The notes beneath the pieces were generated by a model that ran no database searches, was not told the origin of the DNA, and saw nothing but the letters and a program-made list of their open reading frames with translations. From assembly GCA_002748835.1 (NCBI GenBank), contig PDTL01000019.1, positions 52,700 to 116,699 of the forward strand: a DNA stretch of 64,000 nt, in the 5' to 3' direction. The translations under genes were made by a program, and so were the position numbers. Below are positions 1-8,967 of the stretch, piece by piece; positions within the stretch are counted from its first letter, which is position 1, and the number at the start of each line of letters is the position of its first letter. This stretch comes from Deltaproteobacteria bacterium (GTDB taxonomy: Bacteria; Desulfobacterota; Desulfobacteria; Desulfobacterales; GCA-2748835).

Positions 1-351
1 GAAATGAATATCGAGCTGACCATCGGCATCAGCATGCACACCGGAGAAGTGGTGGTGGGAAATATCGGATTTGACCGGAAAATGGATTATACGGTGATCG
101 GTGATTCCGTAAATACCCTGTTTCGTCTGCAAAGCCTGACCCGGCCCTTTCCCAACGGCATTGTGCTGGGTGAACGAACCTGTCATGCATCAAGTCATGC
201 CTTGAGAACCGCTGAACTCAAGGATAAGCAAGCGTTTGACTCGCCGGTGTTTCTGCTCAATGGGTATCGGGATCCTGACAGGGTTCTCAATGAAGAAACC
301 ATCATCCACGGCCCGCCCCCCCATGCCAACATGGTGTTTTCTCTGGTCTGA
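1..351 (+). CDS. Class III nucleotidyl cyclase, C-terminal fragment (runs off the window start)
   Basis: Only the last ~116 codons are present; the reading frame is open to base 1. The fragment holds the second half of a class III adenylate/guanylate cyclase catalytic domain: GISMHTGEVVVGNIG followed by MDYTVIGDSVNTLFRLQ, the segment carrying the adenine-recognising Asp and the transition-state Asn/Arg. In the family this domain makes cyclic nucleotide from ATP. The end of the domain and a short tail after GYRDP are seen, with the TGA stop at 349-351. A second complete cyclase lies at 38860-40962. The sensor part is outside the window, so the input signal is unknown. Family assignment is firm; substrate is inferred. 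Confidence 0.85.
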   Translation, partial: EMNIELTIGISMHTGEVVVGNIGFDRKMDYTVIGDSVNTLFRLQSLTRPFPNGIVLGERTCHASSHALRTAELKDKQAFDSPVFLLNGYRDPDRVLNEETIIHGPPPHANMVFSLV

Positions 352-377
352 TCTCTCAGAGAAAGGAACGCGCTGAC

Positions 378-1403
378 ATGGGGTTACGGGTTGCTATCAA
401 CGGATACGGTCGTATCGGCCGATGTGTCCTCCGGGCATTGTATGAATCTGGCCATAGAGAAACCATGCAGGTGGTGGCCATCAATGAACCCGCACATCTG
501 GAGACGGTTCTCCATCTGACCCGGTATGACTCAACGCACGGCCGTTTTCCAGGGACGGTTTCTCTGGACCGGGGTCAATTGCGTGTCAATGACGATACCA
601 TCGCGGTTTCGTGCGAAACAGACCTCTCTCAGCTGAACTGGCGACAACAGCATGTAGACTTGGTTCTTGAATGCAGCGGCACCCTGACCAAACGGTGCGA
701 AGCTGAAGTGCATTGTCGGGCAGGTGCCCGGCGCGTGATGTTTTCGTGCCCGGCCGACCGGGAAGTGGACGCCACCATTGTGTACGGACTGAATCATCAC
801 ACGCTCACCGAGGACGCGCGCATTATCTCCAGCGCATCCTGTACCACGAATTGCATTACCCATGTCATAAAGGTCCTGGATGAAGAGATTGGCATTTTAT
901 CCGGCGTCATCACGACCATCCATTCCATGATGAATGATCAGCCGGTTATTGATGGGTACCATCACCCGGATCTTCGGCGAAGCCGAAGTGCCGGGGCATC
1001 TATTATTCCGGTTACAACTGCCCTTGCAAAAGGCATTGACCGACTGCTCCCCAGTGTGGCAGGCCGCTTTCGGGCCGTGGCTGTCCGGGTGCCGACCCCG
1101 AATGTCTCCCTGATGCAGCTGACGGCGCGGGTAAAGCGAAAAACCGATGCCTGTCAGGTGAATGCAGCGCTCAAAGCTGCTGCCGAATCCCATCTTTCCG
1201 GTATCATGGGTTTTACCATGGAACCGCTTGTATCCGGAGACTACAACCATGATGCCAGATCCACCGTGGTGGACGGGATTCAGACTGCCGTTGCAGAAGG
1301 TAATCTGGTGACGGTCATGGCCTGGTTTGACAACGAATGGGGCTATGCCAACCGGATGCTGGATACGGCCGCGTACTGGTCCTTATTATCATCCGGTTCA
1401 TGA
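378..1403 (+). CDS. gap: GAPDH-family dehydrogenase, Epd-like (glyceraldehyde-3-phosphate or erythrose-4-phosphate dehydrogenase)
   Basis: A 341-residue NAD(P)-dependent phosphorylating aldehyde dehydrogenase. The Rossmann motif NGYGRIGR is at residues 8-15, the catalytic Cys155 sits in SASCTTNC and the catalytic His182 in TTIHSMMNDQ. Several stretches (HPDLRRSRSA, ALAKGIDRLLP, RVPTPNVS, WFDNEWGYANRMLD) match Escherichia coli Epd better than canonical glycolytic GAPDH as I recall both, so the true substrate could be erythrose-4-phosphate, feeding pyridoxal phosphate synthesis, rather than glyceraldehyde-3-phosphate. No pgk or tpi lies next to it, so context does not decide. An AAAGGA Shine-Dalgarno (SD) lies 11 nt before the ATG. 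Confidence 0.85.
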   Translation: MGLRVAINGYGRIGRCVLRALYESGHRETMQVVAINEPAHLETVLHLTRYDSTHGRFPGTVSLDRGQLRVNDDTIAVSCETDLSQLNWRQQHVDLVLECSGTLTKRCEAEVHCRAGARRVMFSCPADREVDATIVYGLNHHTLTEDARIISSASCTTNCITHVIKVLDEEIGILSGVITTIHSMMNDQPVIDGYHHPDLRRSRSAGASIIPVTTALAKGIDRLLPSVAGRFRAVAVRVPTPNVSLMQLTARVKRKTDACQVNAALKAAAESHLSGIMGFTMEPLVSGDYNHDARSTVVDGIQTAVAEGNLVTVMAWFDNEWGYANRMLDTAAYWSLLSSGS

Positions 1404-1456
1404 TTGCCTGAACCGGTTTGGCATGGCATGGAAACGGGGGACGGGGGACTTGAACA

Positions 1457-2179
1457 ATGGATCCTGGACTTGATTTTTTAATTGTCGGTGCCGGACGCAG
1501 CGGCACCAGTCTGCTGGCCGGCCTTGTTGACGCCCATCCTGAGATGGCGGTGGGCTTTGAAGTGGGCGGAACAGACGGGCTGCGGGGCAAAGCCATCCCG
1601 GAACACCCGGAAACCCTGCTCGCAGATCGGGTGAATGCCTTCTGTTCCATGTGTGCCGAGGCATCGGCCAAGTCTGACGTATCCCGGTGGGGAAACAAGA
1701 TCACCACAGAGCAGATTGCCGGGCTGAATCGTCATAATCTCTACCATCAGCCTGCCGTTGATGTGCTGGCGTATTTTTTCAATGAGCGCCTTTCAAATAT
1801 ACCGGTGATCTATCTGCTGAGAGACGGGCGCGCCTGTGTACGCTCAAAGCTCGCCCGGACCGGACAATCTCTTGAGCAGGCCTGTAAACACTGGCAATAT
1901 GCTGTGCGTGTCTATCGGTTTTTACGCAATCGTCCCCAGGTTCATTGTATGAGATTTGAAACCCTTGTCACATCACCCGAACAGGCGCTTAGGGGGGTGT
2001 GCGATTTTCTCGGCGTCGCCTATGACCCTGCCATGCGCTCGGGAACCGACAGCTGCCTGATACCCGCACCCTACCGGCAAAAGGGGGTGGACGCCTCCCG
2101 GTCAGATGCCGGAACCGATCCGGATCACCCGTGTGTCCCCCTTATTTCCGATGCACTGGCCGATTGCGGGTACTGCTGA
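1457..2179 (+). CDS. Sulfotransferase family protein
   Basis: A 240-residue protein with the two PAPS-binding signatures of the sulfotransferase fold. The N-terminal 5'-phosphosulfate loop GAGRSGTSLL is at residues 11-20, and a 3'-phosphate-binding segment YLLRDGRACVRSKLA lies near residue 120. A C-terminal RFETLVTSPE...FLGV segment is typical of the bacterial Sulfotransfer_3 type. The family transfers sulfate from PAPS to an acceptor hydroxyl or amine; the acceptor here cannot be told from sequence. It follows the dehydrogenase gene by 53 nt, and no polysaccharide or Nod-factor-like operon surrounds it. Confidence 0.75.
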   Translation: MDPGLDFLIVGAGRSGTSLLAGLVDAHPEMAVGFEVGGTDGLRGKAIPEHPETLLADRVNAFCSMCAEASAKSDVSRWGNKITTEQIAGLNRHNLYHQPAVDVLAYFFNERLSNIPVIYLLRDGRACVRSKLARTGQSLEQACKHWQYAVRVYRFLRNRPQVHCMRFETLVTSPEQALRGVCDFLGVAYDPAMRSGTDSCLIPAPYRQKGVDASRSDAGTDPDHPCVPLISDALADCGYC

Positions 2180-2202
2180 TTTTTCATAAAACAATCGGTT
2201 GA

Positions 2203-2273
2203 TTAAAACATATGTTTTAAAAAACTTGACATGGGTTCCCCCAGGGGGCATGGTGTGTTTTAACCATATGTTT
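2203..2273 (+). promoter_or_regulatory. Probable TetR autoregulatory operator pair around a promoter
   Basis: A perfect 18-bp palindrome, TTAAAACATATGTTTTAA, lies at 2203-2220. A second, imperfect copy (AACCATATGTTT) lies at 2262-2273. Between them is TTGACA (2226-2231) with a poor -10 (CATGGT, 17-nt spacing). The shared core is CATATG. The arrangement, immediately upstream of a TetR-family gene, is what a self-repressed TetR regulator normally shows; repressor binding is inferred. Confidence 0.6.
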
Positions 2274-2298
2274 GATTGACACGGGTACAGGAGAAATC

Positions 2299-2940
2299 AT
2301 GTCCTCGAAAGATACCAAACAGCAGATACTTGATGCGGCGGAATCCCTGTTTATTGAAAATGGATTTCACACAACAGGTGTGCGCCACATCACGGAACTG
2401 GCGGGGGTGAACACGGCGGCCATCAATTATCATTTCGGTTCAAAGGAAAAACTCCTCAAGGCGGTGGTTGCACGCCGGGTCAATCCGCTGAACCGGGAAC
2501 GTCTGGACATGCTCGACCGTGAACTGGCAAGTGCGGATCAGGAAGGGCGGATGCCGGATGTGGAGGCCTTGATCCGGGCGTTGGTTCAGCCCATGGTGGC
2601 GCATCTGGCAAAAAATGACGCAGCCGGCAGGTTTCATCTTTTGGCCGCCCGTGTGGCGACAGATCCGGACAAAAAACTCAAACAGATTTTTCACACCCTA
2701 ATGGAAACGGTCATTGTGCGGTTTTCAGACGCGTTTCAAAAATCCATGCCCCAGGTGAACCCCCAAGCGGTGTCTGTTCGGATGGTTTTTTGTATCGGAA
2801 GCGTGCTCCATGCCATTCACTATATTTCAGAAACGCATCAGAACGACTGCCTGTTAAGCGAAGGCCGGTATCGGCCGGATTTGGATCAGATGACGGAACA
2901 CCTGATCCGGTTTCTGGTCAGGGGAATGGAGGGAAGGTGA
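2299..2940 (+). CDS. TetR/AcrR family transcriptional regulator
   Basis: 213 residues. The N-terminal TetR DNA-binding domain runs from about residue 5 (KQQILDAAESLFIENGF) through the helix-turn-helix (HTTGVRHITELAGVNTAAINYHFGSKEKLL). The rest is an all-helical ligand/dimer domain resembling the CecR/YbiH type. The ATG at 2299 is preferred because AGGAGA lies 5-6 nt upstream; an in-frame TTG at 2272 has no SD. The gene overlaps the downstream efflux outer-membrane gene by 3 nt, so the pair is translationally coupled and the regulator probably controls itself and the channel through the palindromes at 2203-2273. The inducer is unknown. Confidence 0.9.
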   Translation: MSSKDTKQQILDAAESLFIENGFHTTGVRHITELAGVNTAAINYHFGSKEKLLKAVVARRVNPLNRERLDMLDRELASADQEGRMPDVEALIRALVQPMVAHLAKNDAAGRFHLLAARVATDPDKKLKQIFHTLMETVIVRFSDAFQKSMPQVNPQAVSVRMVFCIGSVLHAIHYISETHQNDCLLSEGRYRPDLDQMTEHLIRFLVRGMEGR

Positions 2941-4325
2941 AACAGTTTCTGATGATCGTATGCCTGGTGATGATCGGTTCCGCCTGCGCCATGCCGGACT
3001 TGCCCTCTCCGGAAATGGCGACCCCCATGCCGGACGCCTTTGATGTGGCTGGAACCCCTGTGTATCTGCCGTTGGATCACCCGTGGTGGACGGTGTTTGA
3101 CGACCCGCGACTGAACGCGGTTGTGGCATCTGCCCTGCAGAAGAATCTGTCAATCGTGCAGGCCGTGGAAAAGGTGGTTCAGGCCAGGGAAGTACTTCAA
3201 CAGCAAAAAGCGGCACGGCTTCCCGGGCTTGAGGCTAGTGCGGATGCGCGAAGAAACCGGAGCCTGACAGGCGCGTTTTCAACTGTCGCCAGCGTCGGGT
3301 TGTCTGCCGCATACGAGGTGGGTTTCTGGGGACGGATCCATGCCAGTGAAGCGAGTGCCGCCTATTTGGCGCAGGCAGGGGAATATGATCTGCAAACCCT
3401 CTATATGACACTGGCCGGCGAGGTTGTGCAGCTGTACATGCAGTGTCTCTACCTGAGCCGGCTTGAAGAACTGACCCGTAACCAGGTGGTTATCGCCAAA
3501 AACCAGCGGGATGCCCTGCGGCGACGGTATGAAACAGGCCTGTCTGAACTGTCAGATGTGCTGGCGGCGGAATCTTCACTGGTCACAGCTAAGGCTGCGC
3601 TGCCCGGTATCGTGTCGGATCGCCGGATCGTGCAGCATGCGCTGCAGGTACTGACCGGGGAATGGCCGGAATCCAGCACGGTATCTGACCCGGATCCGCT
3701 GCCAGACGTGCCGCTGCTTATGCCAGGCGGGCTCCCCTCTGAGATTGTCTATCAGCGTCCGGATATCCGGGCTGCGTTTTTTCGGATTCAGTCTGCAGAC
3801 CGGAATGTGGCGGCCGCTGTTGCAGAAAGGTTTCCTCGTTTCCGCCTGACCGGTGGCATTGGACACAACTGGACCCAAAGTGCCGGCCCTACCCTTGACG
3901 GCATGGTCTGGAACCTGGGCGCGGGCATTACCGGGCCGGTGCTGGACTGGGGACAGCGGAAATCAGCTGTACAGCAGCGGGCATCAATGTATCGTTCCCA
4001 GGTGGCTGCCTGGCAGGAGAGCGTTCTCACCGCATTTCAGGAGATCGCTGATGCCCTTTCACAGAATGAACGCAGTGAGGCGGTAGTGGCCCTGCGCGAA
4101 TCTCAACTGGAAACAGCCCAAAAGGATTATCGGCTCACAGCGCGACGCTATGAGATGGGGCTCAGCACCTATTCGGACCTGCTGGCCGCAGAACAGGCTG
4201 TCAATACCGTCACGTCAACCCTGTTGAGTGCTTCCTATACGCTCCTTACAGACCGGATTCTGCTGGCAAAACGTACCGGCGGTGACTGGACAAAGGCAGT
4301 GGCAGAGGCGAGGCTGAACCGCTGA
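2937..4325 (+). CDS. RND efflux outer-membrane lipoprotein (TolC/NodT family)
   Basis: 462 residues. The start is the GTG at 2937, inside the regulator's stop (GTGA overlap), with GGAGGG 5 nt upstream. It opens with a lipoprotein signal ending ...VMIGSAC, then two tandem outer-membrane efflux repeats. The equatorial motifs RYETGLSELSDVLAAESSL (middle) and RYEMGLSTYSDLLAAEQAV (C-terminal) show the internal duplication typical of TolC-like channels. It should form the trimeric exit duct of a tripartite pump. No membrane-fusion or RND inner-membrane gene lies beside it, so it must partner with a pump encoded elsewhere. Confidence 0.9.
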   Translation: MKQFLMIVCLVMIGSACAMPDLPSPEMATPMPDAFDVAGTPVYLPLDHPWWTVFDDPRLNAVVASALQKNLSIVQAVEKVVQAREVLQQQKAARLPGLEASADARRNRSLTGAFSTVASVGLSAAYEVGFWGRIHASEASAAYLAQAGEYDLQTLYMTLAGEVVQLYMQCLYLSRLEELTRNQVVIAKNQRDALRRRYETGLSELSDVLAAESSLVTAKAALPGIVSDRRIVQHALQVLTGEWPESSTVSDPDPLPDVPLLMPGGLPSEIVYQRPDIRAAFFRIQSADRNVAAAVAERFPRFRLTGGIGHNWTQSAGPTLDGMVWNLGAGITGPVLDWGQRKSAVQQRASMYRSQVAAWQESVLTAFQEIADALSQNERSEAVVALRESQLETAQKDYRLTARRYEMGLSTYSDLLAAEQAVNTVTSTLLSASYTLLTDRILLAKRTGGDWTKAVAEARLNR

Positions 4326-4402
4326 ATGATTTGTTTCGGTAACCGCAGTGTTAGCTCGTATTGCAGATGCAAAACGGGCGGTTGATATCACCGCTCAGGG
4401 TG

Positions 4403-5290
4403 TCAGCGCAGATAGTCGTATGTATACGTATGGGTTTCGACCGTTTTTACCGGAACCCGGCCCTGATTCGGGAGGGTCATCACCATCCAGGTGGTCCGCT
4501 TGATGGTTTCCGCATAGAGATTCAGAGTCAGGGGATCGATGATCCGGGTCACATGCCCGCTTACATAGGCATTGTCCTGGGTGAGGTTGGGAAGGGCCAG
4601 CGCGGCTTTTTCTTGAGTGTCGGCATCGCTATGGCTGTCGTAGGTCTGCTCAATTTCAAGGCAGGAGTCGGATCCGCAGCCATCGGCCGGTTTAAACCGG
4701 GTGACAAGGGTATAGGTCAGCTTTTTGCCATTGGCAAGGGTTTCGGATACGGACTGCTGCCAGGTGTCATTGTCACTGACACTGCGCCCGATAAGCGCGC
4801 CGGTTTTTGCGTTCCAGTTTGCCATCCCTTTTTGCTTCTGGGTTTCCGGATCCAGAATGCCGGCGATTTTTGCGGCCACCTGAGGCGGCAGCTTTTCGTT
4901 GATGGCATAGGGAAGGGTTTCAAATCCTGTGAGGTCGTAAATACGGCCGTCTGTATCCAGATGATAGGTTTTCGTTTGTTGAGACAGGAGCTCGCTGATC
5001 GGGTTGTTGAGCGGTTTTCCGTTCCGGGTCAGGCGTGATTTCAGCGGTGTCGCGTGGATGGCCCAGCCGGTACCGTTTTTTTCAACGTCCATGCGGGTTT
5101 CAGAATAGGCCGTGTCGGTCTGGGGTGGGGTTGAGCCGATATGCTTTATCCGTTCCATGGTATATGTCTGGATATATCGGCTGCCATTTTCCGGAGCAAA
5201 GGTAAACGTGTATGCGGCTGCACCCGAAACCATGCACGCAGACAGAAACAGGGCCACAGCCGGATGAACGATTCTAAATAAACAATTCAT
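4403..5290 (-). CDS. Exported protein of unknown function
   Basis: 295 residues from the ATG at 5290, chosen because translation then starts directly with a signal peptide (MNCLFRIVHPAVALFLSACM...GAAA, cleavage near residue 27). The mature part is rich in Thr, Lys and Asp with predicted beta structure (FTFAPENGSRYIQTYTMERIKHIG...) and one cysteine pair near SCLEIEQTYD. I do not recognise the family. A longer frame reaches 5431 but its first 47 codons lack signal features. It is convergent with the efflux gene and divergent from the gene at 5625. Likely periplasmic. Confidence 0.7.
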   Translation of the reverse strand: MNCLFRIVHPAVALFLSACMVSGAAAYTFTFAPENGSRYIQTYTMERIKHIGSTPPQTDTAYSETRMDVEKNGTGWAIHATPLKSRLTRNGKPLNNPISELLSQQTKTYHLDTDGRIYDLTGFETLPYAINEKLPPQVAAKIAGILDPETQKQKGMANWNAKTGALIGRSVSDNDTWQQSVSETLANGKKLTYTLVTRFKPADGCGSDSCLEIEQTYDSHSDADTQEKAALALPNLTQDNAYVSGHVTRIIDPLTLNLYAETIKRTTWMVMTLPNQGRVPVKTVETHTYTYDYLR

Positions 5291-5624
5291 ATAATTACCA
5301 TTTATAGTGTTTTTAGATTTGTCGGTGACGGCTTCGAAAATCGGAACTGCGGCCGTCCGTATCTGCTTTTGAAAACCAGCCCATCCCATCAGTTCTGTTT
5401 TAGCATGACCTGATTTAGGCCGTTTGTGCAACCCTTTTTACAGAATAAAAGGAGATTGGGATGCTTGTCGTGGCAAGGACCTGATACACTCAGACGCATT
5501 TTGATCTTGGAATCCGTCTAAAAATATGTTTGTGTATGGCTTCATGATTTCGTGTAGTGTCGGCGTGCGTTTACAACCGACAGCACACGCCTAGGCTTTA
5601 TCCCATTATGGACGGAGTCCGCAG
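5291..5624. other. Divergent intergenic region, no gene recognised
   Basis: 334 nt between two divergently transcribed genes of unknown function; it must hold both promoters, but neither a convincing -35/-10 pair nor an operator stands out. A strong SD (AAGGAGA) at about 5449 is followed by a seven-codon frame (5461-5484, MLVVART) that I could not relate to anything. Confidence 0.4.
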
Positions 5625-6617
5625 ATGACTGAATCCGGTGACCTGTTTGATGATGATGATTTTTCAGCGTTTATGGACCCTGCTGAAGAAAAACAGGTGG
5701 TTCAGGCCCTTAGGGGGCTGCTCTATTCGGCAGAATCTCTTACCGAGCAGATTCCGGGCCGGTTTCTGACGCTTCAGGCGGAAGACGAGGAGTATGACGA
5801 GCTGGTACAGCTATATGAGCAGATTGATCTGCCCCCGGACACGAGCGCGATTCTGCTGACGCCGAGCGCCTATCGCGATACGGTGGAAACCACGTCGTCT
5901 CTTTTTTTCTGGGATGACACCCCGCCAGAGGATCTGTTTATCCTGGTGATCGCAGACCCGACTCTCGAGGAAACCCTGATCCATATCACCCTGACGCATC
6001 AATCCCTATCCGGAATTGATGTGTACAAAGCGGATCGGAAGTTTCTGGACTATTCCTATACCTCTGTGCGGGACTGTCTGATTGAAGTCAACAAGATTAT
6101 CTGGCTGTTTCTCAAACCGAAAAAAACGGTCTGGTCAGTGGCCCAGATCGAACAGTATACGGAAAACTGGCTCTTCAGAGGCGCTTTCCGCGGTCAGTTT
6201 GTCGATCTGCCGGTACATGGAGAATTCAACTATTTGTTTTCTCCGGACCGAGTGGGCAGAACACCGGTTGAAACCTGTGTGCGGGCACTGTCCATGCTGG
6301 TCCGTTACGAATACGAAGGCCTCGAAGACCTGATCGATACGGTCAACGATCTTCAGATGGATCTGGATATCTCCGGTCTGCTTGTCACCCGGGACGGGAT
6401 TGAGAAACAGGCGCTTGAAATGGAACAGGAACTGTTGAGCTTCATCGCCCTTTCCATGGACCAGTGGGTGACGGTGCTGGCAGCGGTGGACGGGGTCACT
6501 TGGCCGACGGACAGAACCGGGATTGAATACAGCTCGGCCATGGAAGCGACAGCACGGGCCTTGTATCAATCGTATACCGGGCATTTGCCGCCGGAGGGCT
6601 TCCGCCCGTATACCTGA
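5625..6617 (+). CDS. Acidic cytoplasmic protein of unknown function
   Basis: 330 residues with no signal peptide and no membrane helix. It starts with a run of acidic residues (SGDLFDDDDF) and is acidic throughout. Recognisable pieces are limited: a hydrophobic strand-rich middle (DLFILVIADPTLEETLIHITLTHQSL) and a helical C-terminal half rich in Leu and Glu. I cannot assign a family. GGAG lies 9 nt before the ATG. It is followed 90 nt later by an epimerase gene on the same strand, but there is no overlap to suggest a shared role. Confidence 0.75.
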   Translation: MTESGDLFDDDDFSAFMDPAEEKQVVQALRGLLYSAESLTEQIPGRFLTLQAEDEEYDELVQLYEQIDLPPDTSAILLTPSAYRDTVETTSSLFFWDDTPPEDLFILVIADPTLEETLIHITLTHQSLSGIDVYKADRKFLDYSYTSVRDCLIEVNKIIWLFLKPKKTVWSVAQIEQYTENWLFRGAFRGQFVDLPVHGEFNYLFSPDRVGRTPVETCVRALSMLVRYEYEGLEDLIDTVNDLQMDLDISGLLVTRDGIEKQALEMEQELLSFIALSMDQWVTVLAAVDGVTWPTDRTGIEYSSAMEATARALYQSYTGHLPPEGFRPYT

Positions 6618-6707
6618 GCCGGTGAAGGTGGCCGGGTAAACCGGTCGTAGTCTGGCATCCGGTCTTTTTTCAAACGGATCGGTTGTAGAAAAGAGAAGAG
6701 GCACACG

Positions 6708-7715
6708 ATGCAAATACTTGTGACAGGTGCAGCGGGATTCATCGGTTATCATCTGAGTCGCAGGCTGATGGCGGACGGGCATAACGTGATCGGGATTGAC
6801 AACCTGAATGATTATTACGATGTGCAGCTGAAAAAAGACCGTCTCAGCCAGCTTGAAGCCGATGACCGGTTTTCCTTTCAGAAAATCGACCTGGCAGACC
6901 GGCCGGCAATGGAACGGCTCTTTTCAGATCATGTCTTTGACCGGGTCATTAACCTGGCGGCCCAGGCCGGTGTCCGGTATAGCCTTGAAAATCCTCACGC
7001 TTATGTTGATACCAATATCGTCGGCTTTGTCAATCTGCTTGAGGGCTGCCGCCATACCCGTGTGCCGCATTTGGTCTATGCATCGAGCAGTTCGGTGTAC
7101 GGGCTGAATACCACCCTGCCGTTTTCCGTACACCATAACGTGGACCATCCGGTCAGCCTGTATGCGGCAAGCAAGAAAAGCAACGAGCTCATGGCGCATA
7201 CCTACAGCTATCTTTACAACATTCCCACCACCGGGCTCCGCTTTTTTACCGTATATGGTCCCTGGGGCCGCCCGGACATGGCCCTCTACCTTTTTACCCG
7301 CGCGATTTACGAAAACCAGCCTGTTAACGTCTTCAATCATGGGGAGATGATGCGGGATTTCACCTATATCGATGATATCATCGAAGGGGTGGCACGGATC
7401 ACACAGATCATACCGGAACCCAACCCGGACTGGTCAGGGGACAGACCGGATCCCGGATCGTCGAACGTGCCGTATCGGATCTACAATATCGGCAACAACC
7501 AACCCGTACGTCTGATGGATTTCATTGCCGCCATTGAGGCGGCCACGGGAAAAACGGCAACCAAGACGTATCTGCCCCTGCAGCCAGGAGATGTTCCGGC
7601 AACCTTTGCTGATGTAAACGACCTGTTTGCCATCACCGGGTTTAAACCGGAAACCGACGTGAAGACCGGTATCAAGGCCTTTGTGGAATGGTATAAAGCC
7701 TATTACCATGCATGA
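6708..7715 (+). CDS. NAD-dependent epimerase, UDP-glucuronate 4-epimerase type
   Basis: 335 residues of the extended short-chain dehydrogenase family. The NAD-binding [10 protein letters not shown] is at residues 6-15, the SSSSVYG catalytic Ser region near residue 127 and the YxxxK pair in [10 protein letters not shown] near 152. The substrate segment [18 protein letters not shown] is the usual signature of the UDP-glucuronate/galacturonate 4-epimerase branch (LspL/Cap1J-like). It should supply UDP-galacturonate for surface polysaccharide. SD GAAGAGG lies 7 nt upstream. No glycosyltransferase genes are adjacent. Confidence 0.88.
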   Translation: MQILVTGAAGFIGYHLSRRLMADGHNVIGIDNLNDYYDVQLKKDRLSQLEADDRFSFQKIDLADRPAMERLFSDHVFDRVINLAAQAGVRYSLENPHAYVDTNIVGFVNLLEGCRHTRVPHLVYASSSSVYGLNTTLPFSVHHNVDHPVSLYAASKKSNELMAHTYSYLYNIPTTGLRFFTVYGPWGRPDMALYLFTRAIYENQPVNVFNHGEMMRDFTYIDDIIEGVARITQIIPEPNPDWSGDRPDPGSSNVPYRIYNIGNNQPVRLMDFIAAIEAATGKTATKTYLPLQPGDVPATFADVNDLFAITGFKPETDVKTGIKAFVEWYKAYYHA

Positions 7716-7929
7716 ATACGATACATCAATCACCTAGCGGCCATATGACAAAAAAATCAGCTGATCGAGATCAAAGAGAACATTCTTTTTGACAATGCCG
7801 TTGTGTATCAATTTATCAGGGCACTGGGCCGGCAAAAAGCCCGGCATGTGTTTCTGGTTGTTCGATCCACAGTTCGTCAGGGGCGCTAAACCGTCCGGTC
7901 TCCAGGCGAGGACCCGGCGTCTGAAGCGC

Positions 7930-8712
7930 TCAGTAGCCCAGGTGCAGATACCAGTTGATGAGCTCGGAACCGAAAAAAATGTAGAGCACCCCGCCCAAGG
8001 CCAGAAACGGGCCAAAGGGAATGGCAAATGTCAGTGACTTTCGGCGCAGGCACATGATGAACAGGCCGATCAGACTGCCCGCAGCCGACGAGATGAAAAT
8101 GGTGAAAAAAACCCCCTGCCACCCGATAAAGCCGCCGATGAGCGCAAGCAGTTTGACATCTCCGCCACCCATCCCGTCCATCCGTTTGACGAGCCGATAG
8201 ATGACATTCACGGTCCACAGACTGCCCCCACCGATGAGGATGCCGATCAGCCGTTCATCCCACCCCGCGCCGGGCACCAGAAACGCGGCTGCATAGAAAA
8301 TCGGTATGCCGGGCAGGGAAATGGCATTGGGGATGATCTGATGATCAATATCAATAAAGGTGATCAGGATCATGACCGCGATAAAGGTGAAATAGACCAG
8401 CAGGGAAATCCCGGGCCCCCAGGTGAAATAAGCCGCCAGCGCGGACAGACCGGTCAGGAGCTCAATCAGGGGGTATCGCAGGGGAATAGCGGTCTGGCAG
8501 CGCCGGCACCGGGCCCTGAGGACCAGGTAACTCAGCACCGGAATATTGTCATACCACCGGATGGGTGCATGGCATGCCGGACAGGCGGATGGTGGAAAAA
8601 CCACGGAGACACTTTCGGGTATGCGGTAGATGCAGACATTGAGGAAACTGCCGATGCAGAGGCCCACGGCAAAAACAAGGACAGACAGTGTGCAATAAGG
8701 ATCAGGTATCAT
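7930..8712 (-). CDS. pilD: Prepilin peptidase / N-methyltransferase (type IV leader peptidase, A24)
   Basis: 260 residues. The N-terminal domain carries the four-cysteine zinc motif (CPACHAPI...RARCRRC, CxxC-x~20-CxxC). Several membrane helices follow, with the two catalytic aspartates in DIDHQIIPN and in the GxGD motif MGGGDVKLLALIGG. The enzyme cleaves the leader and methylates the new N-terminus of type IV pilins and pseudopilins at the inner membrane. The ATG at 8712 places MIPDPYCTLSV at the N-terminus as in homologues; an in-frame ATG at 8733 is also possible, and neither has a strong SD. No pilus genes adjoin it. Confidence 0.93.
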   Translation of the reverse strand: MIPDPYCTLSVLVFAVGLCIGSFLNVCIYRIPESVSVVFPPSACPACHAPIRWYDNIPVLSYLVLRARCRRCQTAIPLRYPLIELLTGLSALAAYFTWGPGISLLVYFTFIAVMILITFIDIDHQIIPNAISLPGIPIFYAAAFLVPGAGWDERLIGILIGGGSLWTVNVIYRLVKRMDGMGGGDVKLLALIGGFIGWQGVFFTIFISSAAGSLIGLFIMCLRRKSLTFAIPFGPFLALGGVLYIFFGSELINWYLHLGY

Positions 8713-8967
8713 GATGAAACGTATAGCGCACATTGCGGCAGCTTGAAAAGAGGTTCGTCAAAAATAATTTGATCGGTAGACAAGATAATATCCTGTCTTA
8801 TGTTGATGCGATGTGGTATTATTACTGGATTCTTTCGCGTTGTCCGGGTCGTGTACGGGGTACAGCGCGTGAAAGAGCGTGGAACAACCGTTTGAAATAG
8901 ATGTTTTTTATGTCTCGCCAGAAGCCGCGCGGCGGCGGACGGTACTTGTGCGCACATGGGAGTATAC

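Noticed and set aside
5461..5484. Seven-codon frame with a strong SD, possible leader peptide
   Set aside because: No attenuator hairpin or repeated regulatory codon follows, and it is 140 nt from the next gene.
8734..8967. CTTGAAA upstream of lon as a sigma32 promoter
   Set aside because: No CCCAT-type -10 at the required spacing follows.
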